The position numbers and the translations under genes are program-made. Positions 1-10,600 of a stretch of DNA of 64,000 bases are shown here, piece after piece. Source of the DNA: Tahibacter amnicola (lineage in GTDB: Bacteria > Pseudomonadota > Gammaproteobacteria > Xanthomonadales > Rhodanobacteraceae); contig NZ_CP104694.1 in the NCBI RefSeq assembly GCF_025398735.1, forward strand, positions 3,001,001 to 3,065,000, written 5' to 3'. Numbering within the stretch: position 1 is the first letter of the stretch; the number at the start of each line of letters is the position of its first letter. Under the pieces are notes generated by a model. That model did no database searches. It was given only the letters and a program-made list of their open reading frames with translations, and was not told the origin of the DNA.

Positions 1-2
1 TC

Positions 3-3000
3 CTGGCGATTCCGGCCAACGGCACGCGTGCCATCACCATCCTGTGGGGCAACTACGCCGACCTGCCGGGCGACTACTCCGTCCTGTTCCGCGGCCTGGA
101 TCCCTCCGGCCGCGTGGCGCTGGAAGGCACCACCACCTACCGCGTCCGCGGCCTCAAGCGCCTGGGCGGTGGTATCACCGCCGATCCACCGCTGCTGCAG
201 GCGGGCCTGGGCCAGGCCGTGAACCTGAGCGCCGTGGTGAGCAACCTGGGCAATGTGGCCATCGGTGCCGGCGAGGCGGAGCTGGCGATCAAGCTGGTGA
301 ACGCGGACAACAAGCCGCCGTACCCCGGCCAGCCGGAAGCACTGCCGAACCTGGGCGGCACGGTCACCCGCCCGATGTTCGCCACGCGCGACAACGAGGG
401 GAATCTCTACACCTTCAACTACAACACCTCCGAAATCGTGCGAGTCACGCCCACCGGCGCGACCTCGGTCGTGGTGAGGCTCACCGTGACCAGCAAGAGC
501 GGGGCGTGGAAAGGCTACCTGCGCGCCCTGCGCTTCCATCCGGACGGCGCCCTGCGCGTCGCCTGGTCCGAAGGCTGGATCAATACCGTTTCGTTGACGG
601 CGCCGCTGGCCAATGTCGATGAACGCACCAGCGTCACCGCCGTGACCGCCTACGGCGTCGACGCGGCGGGCAATGAGTATTTCGCGGGCACGTACAACGG
701 CCGCTACCGTGTGGTGAAGCGCAGCGGCGGTACCTATTCCGCCCTGGCCGACGGCGGCAACCTGGAGTTGCGCAACCTGGCCTTCGGCCCGGGCGACAAC
801 CTCTACGCCAGCACCAAGAACGGCGATGTCATGCGCATCGACCGCACGACCGGCCTGCGCGAACCGTTTGCCTCGGGTTTCACCAGCCCCTCGGGCATCC
901 TGTTCGAGGCCGACGGCACCCTTTACGTCGCCGAATCCACCACCGGCAAGATCAAGAAGCGCACGCCGGCAGGGCAGGTGAGCGATTTCGCCAGTGGCCT
1001 TGATAACCCGCAGGAGCTGCGCCAGGGGCGCGACGGTGCGATCTACGTGCTCAACGCCGGCGATGGCTCCATTCGTCGCGTCGATGCGTCCGGCGCGGTG
1101 TCGATGTTCAACCAGGGCATGGTCAACCAGCCCACCAGTGTCCGTTTTGATCGCGACGGCAATCTGCTGTCGATCGCCAAGACCGTGCTGCGCCGGCGCC
1201 AACCCGATGGCAGCACGCAGACGCTGGTCACGGGCCTTACCGCCGGCAACGATGTCCTCGCCCTGCCGGACGGCAGCCTGATCATCGCCGATGGCAGCCG
1301 CCTGCTCAGCTGGCGCGACGGCACGCAGCAGGTGCTGCTGCAGAACGCAGCCATGACGTTCAAGGCATTGTCGATCGATGATGCCGGCAGTGTGCTGGTG
1401 ATGGCCGACAGCAGTGGCCGCAACGGCATCTACCGCTACACCAGCGGTAGCCTTTCGCCCGTGGTCGAAGCCGTTGGCGCGCCGATCGATTCCGACGTCA
1501 CGCCGCAGGGCGACATGCTCGTCCTCGACAACACCGCCTTGTGGCAGGTTTCGCGCACGCGTTCGGAAATCCGCCGCGTCGCCGACGTGACCAGCCCGAC
1601 CGGTCTCGCCGTGGGTCCGGATGGCGCCGTCTATGTGCACGAATACACCAGCACGCGCCGCGTGCAGCGGATCGATGCACAGACCGGTGCCAAGACGACC
1701 GTGGCGACAAACCTCGCCGGGCTGCGCTACGACTTCGACGTCGATGCCACCGGCCGGATCTGGTTCGTGCGCAATACCGACCGCGCCCTGGTCCACTACT
1801 CCCCGGCCACGGCGGCCACGGTCAAGATCGCCGACGCGGCAACCACGAACGACTATCGCCTGTCCCTGGACGCCGACGGCGCGCCGTACACGCTGACGGG
1901 CACCGAGCTGTATCGCTTTGCCGGCGGCGTCGGTGTCCGCGTGGGTACCGCCAGTTTCCTGGGCACCGATCACGCCGGCAAGATCCATTGGCTGACCGAC
2001 GGACAGCTCTACACGCTGTCGGGCAGTGCGGCTGTCGTCGCGCACACCTTTGCCACGGCGCCGGACAAGTTCATCGGTGTGAATGGCACCGAGGTGCTGG
2101 CCTCGTTTGACAGCCAGGTCCGCTACGACTTCACCACGCTCGGCGCCACGACCTTGCAGCATCGCGTGCAGTCGGCAAAGACGGTCAAATCGATGGCGAC
2201 GCTGGGCGAAGCCGTGCTGTTCGTCGACGACGGCACGCGACTGATGCGCTGGCAGTCGGCCACCGGCGTCGAGATTGCCGCCGCGTCCGGCGGCCTTCAC
2301 GAAGTGCGTCGCGTCGGCAACGAAATCTGGGTGTCGCATACGTCCACCCTGGTGCGCCTCAACGCCAATGGCACCTTCACCACGGCCTTCTCGACACCGG
2401 ACCTGGTGCTCAATGAGTACGTGCTGTTTGACCAGAGCGCCGACGGCACGCTGGCAATGGTCAATCCCAACACCCAGGAGCAGATTCTCTATCGCAACGG
2501 TACGCGGGTCGCCAGCTACGCACCGTATGTGAGTGCGCGCAATTTCCTCCAGCGGCCCGACGGCAAGTGGTGGCTGGTCACCGGCAAGTCCATGATTGAA
2601 GTGGATGAGCGTGGTTTCGAGTCACGCATTCTCAATCGCATCCTCATCAACGATGTGGCCCAGACGCCGGACGGGAACACCTTTGCCGTAAAGAATGGCA
2701 ATGTGCTCTATCGCGTCAACGCCGCTGGCGACCTGACCGCAGTGGCGTACGCGATGGACACCTGGCCGGCCAATCCGTCCTTTGACCGCCTCGTTACCAA
2801 CGGGGTGGATACCTACGTCCTGAGCACGGAAAACGCGCTCCAGCTGTACCAGCGCCAGGGCGACTATCTGCGGCCGCATTCCTCGGGTGTTGCGGAAGTC
2901 AACGACGTTGCCGTGCATGCCGATGGCCGCGTCTTCGTGGCCGACAAGAAGGCCCAGTCGGTCGGCGTGCTGGAGAACGGCGGCTATCGCGCCATCGTCA

Positions 3001-6000
3001 CGGGCGTCGGCGAGCCGCAGGCCGTCGCGCTGAGTGCGTCGGACCAGCTTGTCGTCCCGACGTTCGGGCGTCTTGTCATATCCGACCTGGGCGGCCGCAA
3101 GACGCCGCACATCTGGGCCAGCACGGAAAACACCGGCGCCGTCGTTACGCCGGATGGCATCGTGCAGGTGCCGGACCACACCAACAACCGCATCCGCCAG
3201 TTCAAGCTCAAGGCGCCGGCGCCGTCCATAGCGCCGGGCACGGTCGTGCACACGGCGCGTCGCGCGTTGCCGGCACTGGGGCTATCCGAAAACCGCAACG
3301 TCGCGCTCGGCAACTGGATGCCGCCGGTGGGTGGCGACTATGAAGTGATCGTCACTGCCGTCGACAGCAGTGTCGGTGGCCGGCTCGTCACCGGCGTGCA
3401 CGTCGGTCCGCACGCCAACAGCAACATGAACGCCGAACCTTCCCAGGTGACGCCGGAAAGCGCGCAGGTGACCGTGAAGACCCACGTGGAAGGCGCTGAC
3501 TTTTCGTCGATCACGCGCATCGATCCCAGCCAGATCGAGCTGGCGACGCCCCAGACGATCTACCCGAACGGCCTGGGTATCGATGCCAACGGCGGCATCT
3601 GGTACCTCGTCGTGAACCCGATGACGCGCGAGCTTTACTACGTCACCGATACCGGCGCACCCAGGCATTTCGGCTCGGACTTCCAGCCCGTCTACGGCGA
3701 CCTGCCGATCGACGTGCAGCAGCGTGCCTATGCTTCCAAGAACGCGGCGTCCGCCGGCCGTTCGGATATCTGGCGCTATACCGCGACCGGCACCGCCGAG
3801 AAATTCGTGACCATCGACGGCGCAATCGCCTCCATGACGATCGACGAGGCGGATCGACTCTACGTGCTCACGCCCGGCAAGATCTGGCGCGTCAGCCCCG
3901 ATCGCACCGTCGAGGAATACGCCAGTTACCCGCAACCGAATGTGCCCTGGGGCATCACGCGCGACGGCGAAGGCAATGTGTACGTGCAGCTCAAGGACGA
4001 CATCATCCTGCTGATCACGCCACAGCGTGAGGTCTCGGTCGTTCTCGCCGAGGCGAAATTCGAGTACGAGCGCGTCAATATCGCCGGCTCCTGCGGCCAG
4101 GGTCTGTTTTTCACGCCTGCCACTTACGCGCGCCTGGGGCAGGCCGGCGAGGAATACACGCTCGCGCAGTTGCTGCCGAGTGGCCAGATCGGTCCTGTGC
4201 TCAACGGCGCGGTCGTCAGCGATGATCTCACCGACATTGACTTCGTCGCCTATAACCGCTTCTCCGGCTACCTGTACCTCCTGAGCGAAGCGCGCGGCGT
4301 GAAGATCTACAAGATGCCCGCCGCCTGCGGCGCCATCGACGTGGATCTGCACATCGTGTTCGAGCCCGAACACGTGGTGCAGGCGCCGCTGCCGACGCCG
4401 GCGCAGACGATCACGCGCCCCGATGGTGCGAAGGAAATCGTCTGGTCGCTGCGCGAAGTCGACAAGCTCGGCACCAGCGTGCAGTTCCAGACTTCACTCT
4501 CCTCGCTGCGCCGCGGTGAAGACCGCGCCGTCGCCCGCGAGGCTTTCCTGGAATTCCACAACAGCTTTGTCCCGGGTTCCGTGCGCATTCCCGTCGCGGT
4601 GCCCCAGGTGCACGTGGTGGACCTGGTGCAGCTGTCCATCACGACCGACAACACCCGCTACCCGCAGCACACGCCGGTGCAGATCGACGTGCTGGCCGAG
4701 AGTCGCGACTCGGTCGCGAAGGAAGGCCATCTGCTGGTCGCCATCGTCGACGCAAGCGGCGACCGCGTGGAAACCCTGGTCGACCGCGACCAGCGCTTCC
4801 TGCCGGGCGAATCGCTGCACCTGAATCCGCCGTTCAATACCGGCACGACGCGCATCGGCTCCTACGCCGTGCTGGCCCGCGTGACCAATCGTGCCGGTGA
4901 AGTGACGGCGGAATCGTCCACCCCGTTCGAAATCATCGCCGGTGGGGACGGTACCGCGCACGTCACCGCGACGGTGTCGACCGATCGCCTGTCCTATGCG
5001 CCGCGCCAGTCGGTGCTCATTACGGCCAACCTGCACAACGACAGCGCCAACGTCGGCTGGCGCAACCTGAAAGTCATCGAGACCGTCACCGGCCCGAGCG
5101 GCGCCGAGTTCTGGCACGGCGAGCAGGCGCTGGCCAATCTCGAACCGGAAACCGACGCCCGCCTGACCTTCACGCTGCCGCTGGGTGCAGCCGCACCGGG
5201 CGAGTACAGCATCCGCCAGGAAGTGCGTGCGGAAGACGGCACCTTGCTCAGTTCGCCGTCCACCACCTTCACCGTCGAAGCCGGCAGCGGGAACCAGTCG
5301 GTGACCGGCACGCTGCGTGCGGAGCCGGCAACGGTCAGTCGCGGCACGCCGGTGCAGCTCACGGCGAACGTCACCCATCGCGGCAATACCGCGCTGGCCA
5401 GCGTGCCGCTGCGCCTGCGCCTGGTGGATCCGGAAGCCGCCAATGCGTCGGTCGCCGAATGGACGACGACGCGTGATCTCGCCGTCGGCGGCTCGGCTGA
5501 GTGGGCTGAAAGCTGGTCCACCGCAACCGTGGCACCCAAGACCTATCTCGCGGTGCTGTCGGTCGAGAGCAATGGCGACTCGGTCGTGCTCGCGCAGCAG
5601 AGCGTGCGCGTGCAGGCCGTGTCGCTCGCCGGCACGCTGACCGCGACACCGCAGACCGTGGCCCGCGGCGAGCCGCTGACCCTGGCGGCGCGTGTCACCA
5701 ACAGTGGCAATGTCGGCGCGACTGCCGTACCGCTGCAGCTGCGTGTGATCGACGCCCAGACTGGCACGTCGCTGCGCGACTGGCGCTACACCAGCGATAT
5801 CGCGGCCGGCGCGAGCGTTTCGAAGTCCGAGGTGCTTGCCACGCAGACGCTGCCGCTGGGCAGCTACACGGCCCAGTGGATCGTCACGATCGACGGTGCC
5901 GAACAGTCCCTGGGCGAGGCCGCCTTCACGGTCAGCGGTGCCCAGGTCAGCGGCACGCTGGCGGTATCGCCGTCCGAGGTCGACGCCGGCACGCCGGTCG

Positions 6001-7610
6001 CGCTGAACGGCATCGTGCGCAACACCGGCAATGTGCCAGCCACGGCGCTGCCCGTGCGCCTGGAAGTGCGCCGCGCAGATACGCAGGCCGTGCTGACCAG
6101 CTGGAACGATACGTCCGACGTCGCGGCCCAGGGCACCCTGGTCTTCGACCGCCAGTTCAGCACGGTCGCCATTGCCGCCGGCCAGTACGAAGCAGTGCTG
6201 ATGGCCAGCCTCGAAGGCAACTGGCAGACCCTCGCCACCACGCGCTTCACCGTGCGTGCCAGCCAGGCCTCGGTCGAAATGACCATGGCCGTGGAGCGCG
6301 ACGCGCGTGTGCTGGTGCTGGCGGCCTGTGCGCCGGGTGCGGCCTCGGATTGCGAAGCCACCAAGAAGAAGTTCATCGAGGACTGGCTGACCGAGCGTGG
6401 CGTCACCCATCGCGTGGTGCTTGATCCGCAGCAGTTCGTCGCCGAAATGCGCTGTGGCCGCTACAACGTCTACTGGCTGAGTGGCGGTTCCTTCAAGCTG
6501 GCCAACGCCGATGCCCAGGAACTGCGCGAGGTGATCTACCGCGGCGACGGCCTGGTGATCGACGGCGCCCACGACAACCGCAACAATCAGCTCGACGAGG
6601 TGGGCGGCTTCGCCTTCCGGGGCAAGCTGTCGGAGCAGAACCAGGACGTCCAGGGCATGGGCACACTGTTCCCGAACGTGCGTGTGAACACCTTCGGCCG
6701 CGGCCTGCGCCTGAGCCCGACCACGGCCCAGGCCGAGTCGATCTTCTGGTCGTCGAAGACGCCCGCGATCATCAGCAACACCTACGGCCAGGGTCACGCG
6801 CTGACCTACGCCTTCGACCTGTACGAGGTGCTGCTGCGCAATGGCAGCGAGCCGGCCAGCGCACAACTGTTCGACAGCGGCCTGATCTACGCCGCACCGA
6901 CCGTGGTGGCGCCCGACTACGCCGGTGGCGGCCTGGTACCGGTGACCACGACGGTGACCAACCAGGGCGATGCGCTGGATCTGCGCCTGCTGACGCAGGT
7001 CACGACCCCGGCCACGGTGGAGAAGGCGCTGCCGGAACCGACCGCCAGCACCAACCGTAGCGCCACCTGGGACTTCAACCTCCCGGTCGACGCGACACGC
7101 ACCTTCGACGTGGAAGTGCGCGTGCCGCTGGCGGCGACCAGCAGCAGTGTCCGCAGTGATCTGTCGCAGCGCAACGGCAGCACACTGGCCGCGCTGAGCA
7201 ACCGCGTCCACAACTTGCCGCTGCGCGACGTGGCGGTGCAGACGCAGCAGCTGATCAGCGAGCTCAACGCAGCGGCCTTGCACGGTGGTGACGCTGCCGC
7301 GCGCCGTCGTGCCGTCACCGCCATCGAAGCGGCCCGCAACCTTGACCAGCAGGGCAATGCCAGCGGCGCCATCGTCAAATGGATGGATGCGGCCGGCGAG
7401 ATCGCGCGCATCCGCGGTGTCGTCACCTCGCGCTGGCGGCTCGCCGTCGCGCGGCTGCTGGAAGTCTCCCAGCACCGCGGTTGCAGCGCCAAGGTCGTCG
7501 AGTGGTCGCCGCTATCGATCGAGCAGCAGGTCGCCCAGGCCGCGCAGCACCTGCTGCGCACCGATGCCCACTCCCTTTGTGTGACCGCCGGCTCTGCCGG
7601 TGGGCTGTAA
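3..7610 (+). CDS. Giant secreted beta-propeller / CARDB-like repeat protein, 5' partial
   Basis: The reading frame is open from the first bases of the window, so the true start lies upstream; the first in-frame GTG at 114 is not a convincing start. About 2535 residues are visible. The first ~1350 residues are repeating NHL/SMP-30-like propeller blades (recurrent D-G-x-L/I-Y/W-V and 'SGI', 'PDG' turns). These are followed by Ig-like segments and at least three ~105-residue CARDB-like repeats (about 5310-5630, 5630-5940 and 5940-6270) that each open with a GTL-x-x-x-P pattern. A segment at ~6300-6850 resembles a class-I GATase/ThuA-like alpha-beta fold ('YWLSGG', 'DGLVIDGAHD'). The C-terminal ~110 residues are helical. 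It sits 12 bp upstream of the RHS gene, so the two are probably co-transcribed. I infer an exported scaffold or adhesin working with the RHS protein; no enzymatic residue set is evident. Confidence 0.8.
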   Translation: MAIPANGTRAITILWGNYADLPGDYSVLFRGLDPSGRVALEGTTTYRVRGLKRLGGGITADPPLLQAGLGQAVNLSAVVSNLGNVAIGAGEAELAIKLVNADNKPPYPGQPEALPNLGGTVTRPMFATRDNEGNLYTFNYNTSEIVRVTPTGATSVVVRLTVTSKSGAWKGYLRALRFHPDGALRVAWSEGWINTVSLTAPLANVDERTSVTAVTAYGVDAAGNEYFAGTYNGRYRVVKRSGGTYSALADGGNLELRNLAFGPGDNLYASTKNGDVMRIDRTTGLREPFASGFTSPSGILFEADGTLYVAESTTGKIKKRTPAGQVSDFASGLDNPQELRQGRDGAIYVLNAGDGSIRRVDASGAVSMFNQGMVNQPTSVRFDRDGNLLSIAKTVLRRRQPDGSTQTLVTGLTAGNDVLALPDGSLIIADGSRLLSWRDGTQQVLLQNAAMTFKALSIDDAGSVLVMADSSGRNGIYRYTSGSLSPVVEAVGAPIDSDVTPQGDMLVLDNTALWQVSRTRSEIRRVADVTSPTGLAVGPDGAVYVHEYTSTRRVQRIDAQTGAKTTVATNLAGLRYDFDVDATGRIWFVRNTDRALVHYSPATAATVKIADAATTNDYRLSLDADGAPYTLTGTELYRFAGGVGVRVGTASFLGTDHAGKIHWLTDGQLYTLSGSAAVVAHTFATAPDKFIGVNGTEVLASFDSQVRYDFTTLGATTLQHRVQSAKTVKSMATLGEAVLFVDDGTRLMRWQSATGVEIAAASGGLHEVRRVGNEIWVSHTSTLVRLNANGTFTTAFSTPDLVLNEYVLFDQSADGTLAMVNPNTQEQILYRNGTRVASYAPYVSARNFLQRPDGKWWLVTGKSMIEVDERGFESRILNRILINDVAQTPDGNTFAVKNGNVLYRVNAAGDLTAVAYAMDTWPANPSFDRLVTNGVDTYVLSTENALQLYQRQGDYLRPHSSGVAEVNDVAVHADGRVFVADKKAQSVGVLENGGYRAIVTGVGEPQAVALSASDQLVVPTFGRLVISDLGGRKTPHIWASTENTGAVVTPDGIVQVPDHTNNRIRQFKLKAPAPSIAPGTVVHTARRALPALGLSENRNVALGNWMPPVGGDYEVIVTAVDSSVGGRLVTGVHVGPHANSNMNAEPSQVTPESAQVTVKTHVEGADFSSITRIDPSQIELATPQTIYPNGLGIDANGGIWYLVVNPMTRELYYVTDTGAPRHFGSDFQPVYGDLPIDVQQRAYASKNAASAGRSDIWRYTATGTAEKFVTIDGAIASMTIDEADRLYVLTPGKIWRVSPDRTVEEYASYPQPNVPWGITRDGEGNVYVQLKDDIILLITPQREVSVVLAEAKFEYERVNIAGSCGQGLFFTPATYARLGQAGEEYTLAQLLPSGQIGPVLNGAVVSDDLTDIDFVAYNRFSGYLYLLSEARGVKIYKMPAACGAIDVDLHIVFEPEHVVQAPLPTPAQTITRPDGAKEIVWSLREVDKLGTSVQFQTSLSSLRRGEDRAVAREAFLEFHNSFVPGSVRIPVAVPQVHVVDLVQLSITTDNTRYPQHTPVQIDVLAESRDSVAKEGHLLVAIVDASGDRVETLVDRDQRFLPGESLHLNPPFNTGTTRIGSYAVLARVTNRAGEVTAESSTPFEIIAGGDGTAHVTATVSTDRLSYAPRQSVLITANLHNDSANVGWRNLKVIETVTGPSGAEFWHGEQALANLEPETDARLTFTLPLGAAAPGEYSIRQEVRAEDGTLLSSPSTTFTVEAGSGNQSVTGTLRAEPATVSRGTPVQLTANVTHRGNTALASVPLRLRLVDPEAANASVAEWTTTRDLAVGGSAEWAESWSTATVAPKTYLAVLSVESNGDSVVLAQQSVRVQAVSLAGTLTATPQTVARGEPLTLAARVTNSGNVGATAVPLQLRVIDAQTGTSLRDWRYTSDIAAGASVSKSEVLATQTLPLGSYTAQWIVTIDGAEQSLGEAAFTVSGAQVSGTLAVSPSEVDAGTPVALNGIVRNTGNVPATALPVRLEVRRADTQAVLTSWNDTSDVAAQGTLVFDRQFSTVAIAAGQYEAVLMASLEGNWQTLATTRFTVRASQASVEMTMAVERDARVLVLAACAPGAASDCEATKKKFIEDWLTERGVTHRVVLDPQQFVAEMRCGRYNVYWLSGGSFKLANADAQELREVIYRGDGLVIDGAHDNRNNQLDEVGGFAFRGKLSEQNQDVQGMGTLFPNVRVNTFGRGLRLSPTTAQAESIFWSSKTPAIISNTYGQGHALTYAFDLYEVLLRNGSEPASAQLFDSGLIYAAPTVVAPDYAGGGLVPVTTTVTNQGDALDLRLLTQVTTPATVEKALPEPTASTNRSATWDFNLPVDATRTFDVEVRVPLAATSSSVRSDLSQRNGSTLAALSNRVHNLPLRDVAVQTQQLISELNAAALHGGDAAARRRAVTAIEAARNLDQQGNASGAIVKWMDAAGEIARIRGVVTSRWRLAVARLLEVSQHRGCSAKVVEWSPLSIEQQVAQAAQHLLRTDAHSLCVTAGSAGGL

Positions 7611-7622
7611 GAGGTTGCACCG

Positions 7623-10600
7623 ATGATCTCCAAACGCATCCTGCTTTCCGCCATTCTCGCCCTGTGCGTGGGCTGGCCCGGCGCGTATTCGCAGAGCGCC
7701 CGCGACACCGAACTCGCCCGCCTGAACACCGAACGCGCGCGCCAGGCGGCGCTGGCCGATCGCGATGTGGCAGCGGGCCGCGCGGTGCTCGCGGCGATGG
7801 GTTCGCACGCTGCCGCGCTGGATGATCGCCAGACCCAGGCCGAGTTCGCGCTGCGTTCGGCGCGCGAGCGGGCGGAGCGCCTGGCGGCCGCCGCGGCCGG
7901 CAGCGGCAGTGCCGCGGATGCCGCGCTGCGCGACCTGGCGGCGTTGCTCACGCCGGTGAGCCGTACCGAATCGACCGCTGCGCCCTCGGCGGTGTCCACG
8001 CAGGTGCCGCAGACCGTGCGGGCGACGTCGGCTCCGCGACCGGATCCGTCGCCGGCGGATCTGGCGGCCACGCTCGATGCGCCGATCACCCCGGCCATCC
8101 AGGCGCTGGCCGATGATCTGCACAAGCAACCGGTCGCCGTGTTCGAGTGGGTGCGCAAGCACATCGCGTACGTGCCCAGCGCCGGTTCCCTGCAGGGCGC
8201 GCAGGGCACGCTCGATGCGCGGCGCGGCAACGCGACCGATACGGCCAGCCTGCTGGTGGCGCTGCTGCGTGCCAGCGGCGTGCCGGCGCGCTATGTCGTC
8301 GGCACCGTCGATGTCGATCGCGAGCGGCTGCTGCGCTGGCTCGGTGTCGATCGCATCGAAGCGGTGACCGAGCTCTTCAGCGAAGGCGGCGTGCCGTTCC
8401 AGACGGTCGTGGTGGGCGGGCAGGTGGCCTCGGTGCGCTTCACGCACATTTGGGTGGAAGCCTGGATCGACTTCGTGCCCTCGCGCGGCGCGCGCCACGT
8501 GGAAGGCGATACCTGGCTGGCGCTGGATCCGAGCTTCAAGGAGCTCACCTATTCCCCGGGCCTGGACCTGGGCGTGCTGATGGCCCTGGATGTCACCGGC
8601 ACGAGCACGGCGATCAGCAACGCCGCGACGGTCCATCGCAACGAACGCTACCTGTCGGCCCTGGGCGCCGATGTCCTGGCCGCGCAACTGGATTCCGCGA
8701 CGCAGCGCCTGCACGCCGCGCTCGCCGCCCGCGGGCTCGCCAACGCGCCACTGTCGGAGCTGCTGCCGCGCACCAGCGATGCCACGCCGGCCTATCCCTT
8801 CTTCCCCGGCAATCTCGCCTATACCGTGGTCAGCGCCGACCCGGCGATCAGCGTGCTACCCGATGCGCAGCGCCATCGTCTGGAGTGGCAGGTCGCGCAG
8901 CGCGACGAAACGCCCGTGCTGGCCCTGCAGCAGCCGACCGTCGCCCTGGCCGGCAAGCGCGTCGACCTGCGCTTCGTGCCCGCCACGGATCTGGACCGCA
9001 GCGCGATCGAAGCGCTGGTGCCGGCGGCGCCGGGCAGCTTCACTGACCTGCCCGAACGCGTGCCGGCGTACCTGATCCGCGTGCGCGCCGAGCTGTGGCT
9101 CGACGAGGTCCGCCTCGCCCAGTCGGACGACCTGCCGCTGGGTGCGGCCCTGTCCGGCGAGCTGCGCCTGGCCGGCCCCACCGGCACGCCGCTGCACACC
9201 ACGCAAACCCTCTTCGCCGGCGAACCGCGCAGCCTCGCGCTGGACGCGCACGGCGGCATCGCTGCGGACCTGTCGCGCAGCGTCGAAGCCCTGCGCAGCG
9301 CGCAGCAGGCCCTGGTCGCCGGCCAGCCGATCACGCTGCCCCTGGTCGATCACGTGCTGCGCGTCGGCGGCAGTGGCCACCAGGCCGCCTCCGGTGCCTA
9401 CCAGAGCTGGCTGTCGGGCCTGAACAAGACACGCTACTACCGCGCCCCGAGCGCGACGACGGCCTATGCCGCGCTCGCCGTGACTGCGCCGTTCGGCATC
9501 GTCAGCAGCGTGCAACCGGCCGGCCTGGGCCTGAGCGATGTGTCGCCGCGTCACCTGGGCGCGCCGCTCGCCGGCGGCAACGAAACCCGCTTCGTGCGCC
9601 AGAGCCTGGCCGCGCAGTCGGGCTTCGGTCATCTCCTGCTCGAACAGCTCTACGGCGGCACCGGCCACTCGGCCGTGCGCGTGTTCGCGACCGCGCTCGC
9701 GGCCCAGCAGAACGTCTATACCTTTGCACCCGCCGACACCGCACAGCTGGCCGCGCTGAACCTGCCGGCCCCGATCAAGGCCATCGCCCAGGCCGCGCTG
9801 GCTGCCGGCGATACCGCCACCCTCACCGGTACCGCACAGGATCTGTCCGGCTGGACCGGCCACGCGCTCCAGATCGACTACCCGGCCGCCCGTGGCGGCG
9901 TCAGCCTCGTCTACGGCACGGCCGCCGATGCGACGCCGGAACAGACCGGCGCCAATGTCACCACGCCACTGGCCCGCGGCGCCGTCTTCACCGGCTGGCT
10001 CGCCCCCGACGTGCCGCCGCGTCTGCAAACGCTGTGGCAGGGCGAACTTGATCCGGTCATCGCCGGTGGCGTGGGCCTGGTCACGATCGCGCAGAACCCG
10101 CTCGGCATCGGCACCTCCACCCCGATCGAACAGGTGCTCGCCGGCAGCGTGATCGACGGCAGTGTCCGGGTCGATCCCCTGGTCAGCCAGCACCTGTGGT
10201 CGCTCCTGGTCGGCCCGGTGCTGAGCGTGGGCCCCTTGCTCGATCCGCTGGCCCCGGTCGTCGCGCTGGCTGTGGAACCGCTGTCGCTGGAACTGGGCCA
10301 GTCGGCCGTGATCCGCGCCAGCGCCACGGACAACCGCGCCGTGACGAGCCTCCTCGTCACCGCCGCCGGCGATGCCGTGACGCTCACCAACGGCAGCACG
10401 ACCTATACCCCGACCCGCGCCGGCGTCATCCCGGTCATCGCCCGTGCCCGCGATGCGGCCGGCAATCTCGACGAGAAGCGCGAAGAGCTCCTGGTGCGTG
10501 CACCGGGTGACACCAGCGCGCCGGTCGTGCTGATCACCAGCCCTGCCGACGATGCGGAGATCACACAACCGGTCGAGGTCACCGGCAAGGTCGTCGACGA

